NCBI GenBank assembly: GCA_946479075.1
Contig: CAMLDT010000163.1
Span: forward strand, 1-7,848
Reading direction: 5' to 3'
Origin: an uncultured Polaromonas sp.
GTDB taxonomy: Bacteria > Pseudomonadota > Gammaproteobacteria > Burkholderiales > Burkholderiaceae
Length of the DNA: 7,848 nt
Shown here: positions 6,622 through 7,848 of the stretch, piece after piece
Layout of the letters: each line of letters starts with the position of its first letter
Numbering within the stretch: the first letter of the stretch is position 1
Program-made: the position numbers and the translations under genes
The notes under the pieces: model-generated
Seen by the model: the letters and a program-made list of their open reading frames with translations, nothing else
Told to the model about the DNA's origin: nothing
Databases searched by the model: none

Positions 6622-7848
6622 TTAGAGCAGCAGCGTATTGACCCGCTTCACATAAGCGGCGGGATCATCGGGCAAACCGCCTTCGGCCAGCAGCGCCTGG
6701 TCGAACAGGATGTGGGCCAGGTCGTCGAAGTGGTCGCTGCCTTCGAGCTTTTTCACCAGCGGGTGCTGGGCGTTGACTTCCAGAATCGGCTTGACCTCGG
6801 GCGCGGCCTGGCCGGCCTGCTTGAGCATGCGTGCCAGTTGCGTGGACATGTCGCCGTCCTGCACCACCAGGCAGGCCGGTGAGTCGACCAGGCGGGTGGT
6901 GGCACGCACGTCGGTGGCCTTGTCTTTCAGCGCTTCTTTCAGCTTGTCGAGCATGGGCTTGAACTGCGCCTGCGCTTCTTCGGCGGCCTTCTTCTCGTCC
7001 TCGTCCTGCAGCTTGCCGAGATCGACCGCGCCCTTGGCCACCGACTGCAGTGGCGTGCCGTCAAACTCGTGCAGGTAGTTCAGCGCCCACTCGTCCACGC
7101 GGTCCGTCATCAGCAGCACTTCGATGCCCTTCTTGCGGAAGATTTCCAGCTGCGGGCTGTTCTTGCCGGCCGCCTGGGTGTCAGCGGTGATGTAATAAAT
7201 CGCGTCCTGGCCGTCCTTCATGCGCGCCTTGTAGTCGGCAAAACCCACGGTCGTGGTATCGGTGGTGGAGCTGGCAAAACGCAGCAGCTTGGCCAGGCGC
7301 TCGCGGTTGGCGAAGTCTTCGCCCAGCCCCTCCTTGAGTACCGCGCCGAATTCGGCGTAAAAGCTCGCAAACTTTTCCGGCTCGTTGGCGGCCAGGTCCT
7401 CGATCATGGACAACACACGTTTGGTGCAGCCTTCGCGAATCGCCTTGACCGCGCGGCTTTCCTGCAGCAGCTCGCGCGAGACATTGAGCGGCAGGTCCGA
7501 CGAATCGACCACCCCTTTGACGAAACGCAGGTAGGTCGGCAACAGCGCTTGGGCGTCGTCCATGATGAAGACACGCTTGACGTACAGCTTGACGCCGGCG
7601 GCCTTGTCACGGTTGAACAAATCCATCGGCGCCTTGGCCGGAATGTAGAGCAGCTGCGTGTATTCGGTCGAGCCTTCCACGCGGTTGTGCGTGCTGGCCA
7701 GCGGCGCCTGGTTGTCGTAGCTGATCTGCTTGTAGAACTCGTCGTACTGCTCCTGCGTGATGTCCTTCTTGGCACGCGTCCACAACGCAGCGGCCTGGTT
7801 CACGGTTTCCCACTCGTCGGTGGTGACCATCTCGCCGGGCTGGTCGTT
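6622..7848 (-). CDS. htpG: Chaperone protein HtpG (Hsp90), middle and C-terminal domains, 5'-truncated by window edge
   Basis: This is bacterial Hsp90, a cytosolic ATP-dependent dimeric chaperone that remodels client proteins with DnaK. The minus-strand frame is open from 7848 to TAA at 6622-6624, giving 408 residues beginning [25 protein letters not shown]. HtpG is usually about 620-650 aa, so the N-terminal ATP-binding domain (roughly the first 230-240 residues) lies beyond the window. The ATG at 7830 is internal. Middle-domain marks are [37 protein letters not shown] and the highly conserved [16 protein letters not shown], which carries the catalytic-loop arginine. KLLRFASS, the [11 protein letters not shown] segment and [16 protein letters not shown] follow. 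The C-terminal dimerisation part ends [26 protein letters not shown]. The stop lies 10 nt from the convergent ModA-like stop. Heat-shock control cannot be judged because the promoter is outside the window. Confidence 0.97.
   Translation of the reverse strand, partial: NDQPGEMVTTDEWETVNQAAALWTRAKKDITQEQYDEFYKQISYDNQAPLASTHNRVEGSTEYTQLLYIPAKAPMDLFNRDKAAGVKLYVKRVFIMDDAQALLPTYLRFVKGVVDSSDLPLNVSRELLQESRAVKAIREGCTKRVLSMIEDLAANEPEKFASFYAEFGAVLKEGLGEDFANRERLAKLLRFASSTTDTTTVGFADYKARMKDGQDAIYYITADTQAAGKNSPQLEIFRKKGIEVLLMTDRVDEWALNYLHEFDGTPLQSVAKGAVDLGKLQDEDEKKAAEEAQAQFKPMLDKLKEALKDKATDVRATTRLVDSPACLVVQDGDMSTQLARMLKQAGQAAPEVKPILEVNAQHPLVKKLEGSDHFDDLAHILFDQALLAEGGLPDDPAAYVKRVNTLLL

Overview
The window is GC-rich, densely coded DNA that looks like a chromosomal segment of a Burkholderiales bacterium, most likely Comamonadaceae (Polaromonas/Rhodoferax/Variovorax type). 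This rests on two adjacent Bug-family (TctC-like) periplasmic binding proteins with no permease beside them, betaproteobacterial-looking Ohr, SrkA and HtpG proteins, and a short hairpin element at about 1621-1669 that resembles an extragenic repeat I recall from comamonad genomes. The genus assignment is inference.

Layout. Positions 1-408 (+) hold nearly all of an Ohr-type organic hydroperoxide resistance protein, with only a few N-terminal residues missing. It is followed by a strong intrinsic terminator (466-496). Next come a DUF2855 protein (513-1604, +), a hairpin/T-tract repeat element, and the stress-response kinase SrkA (1713-2777, +). SrkA converges on a fumarylacetoacetate hydrolase (FAH) family enzyme encoded on the minus strand (2866-3738). 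Divergently from the FAH gene, and across a 161-bp control region, runs a plus-strand cluster: Bug protein 1 (3900-4868), Bug protein 2 (4920-5891) and a ModA-like substrate-binding-domain protein without a signal peptide (5904-6611). Ten bases further on, the minus-strand htpG gene ends; its middle and C-terminal domains fill 6622-7848 and its N-terminal ATPase domain lies outside the window. No stretch longer than about 160 bp lacks a gene. I see no tRNA, rRNA, CRISPR array, insertion sequence or phage gene.

How the genes fit together. Ohr, SrkA and HtpG are all protective functions (peroxide detoxification, envelope/oxidative stress signalling, protein folding), but they are separate transcription units and co-regulation is not shown. 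The FAH gene and the divergent Bug/Bug/ModA-like cluster look like a small uptake-and-catabolism module: periplasmic capture of a carboxylate plus hydrolysis of an acylpyruvate-type intermediate. The substrate cannot be read from the sequence.

I do not see a clearly new biological system. The items most worth a second look are the ModA-like protein that cannot acquire a leader because Bug2's stop codon is in its own frame just upstream, a candidate promoter built into the ohr terminator that would give a leaderless DUF2855 mRNA, and a dyad in the FAH/Bug control region.
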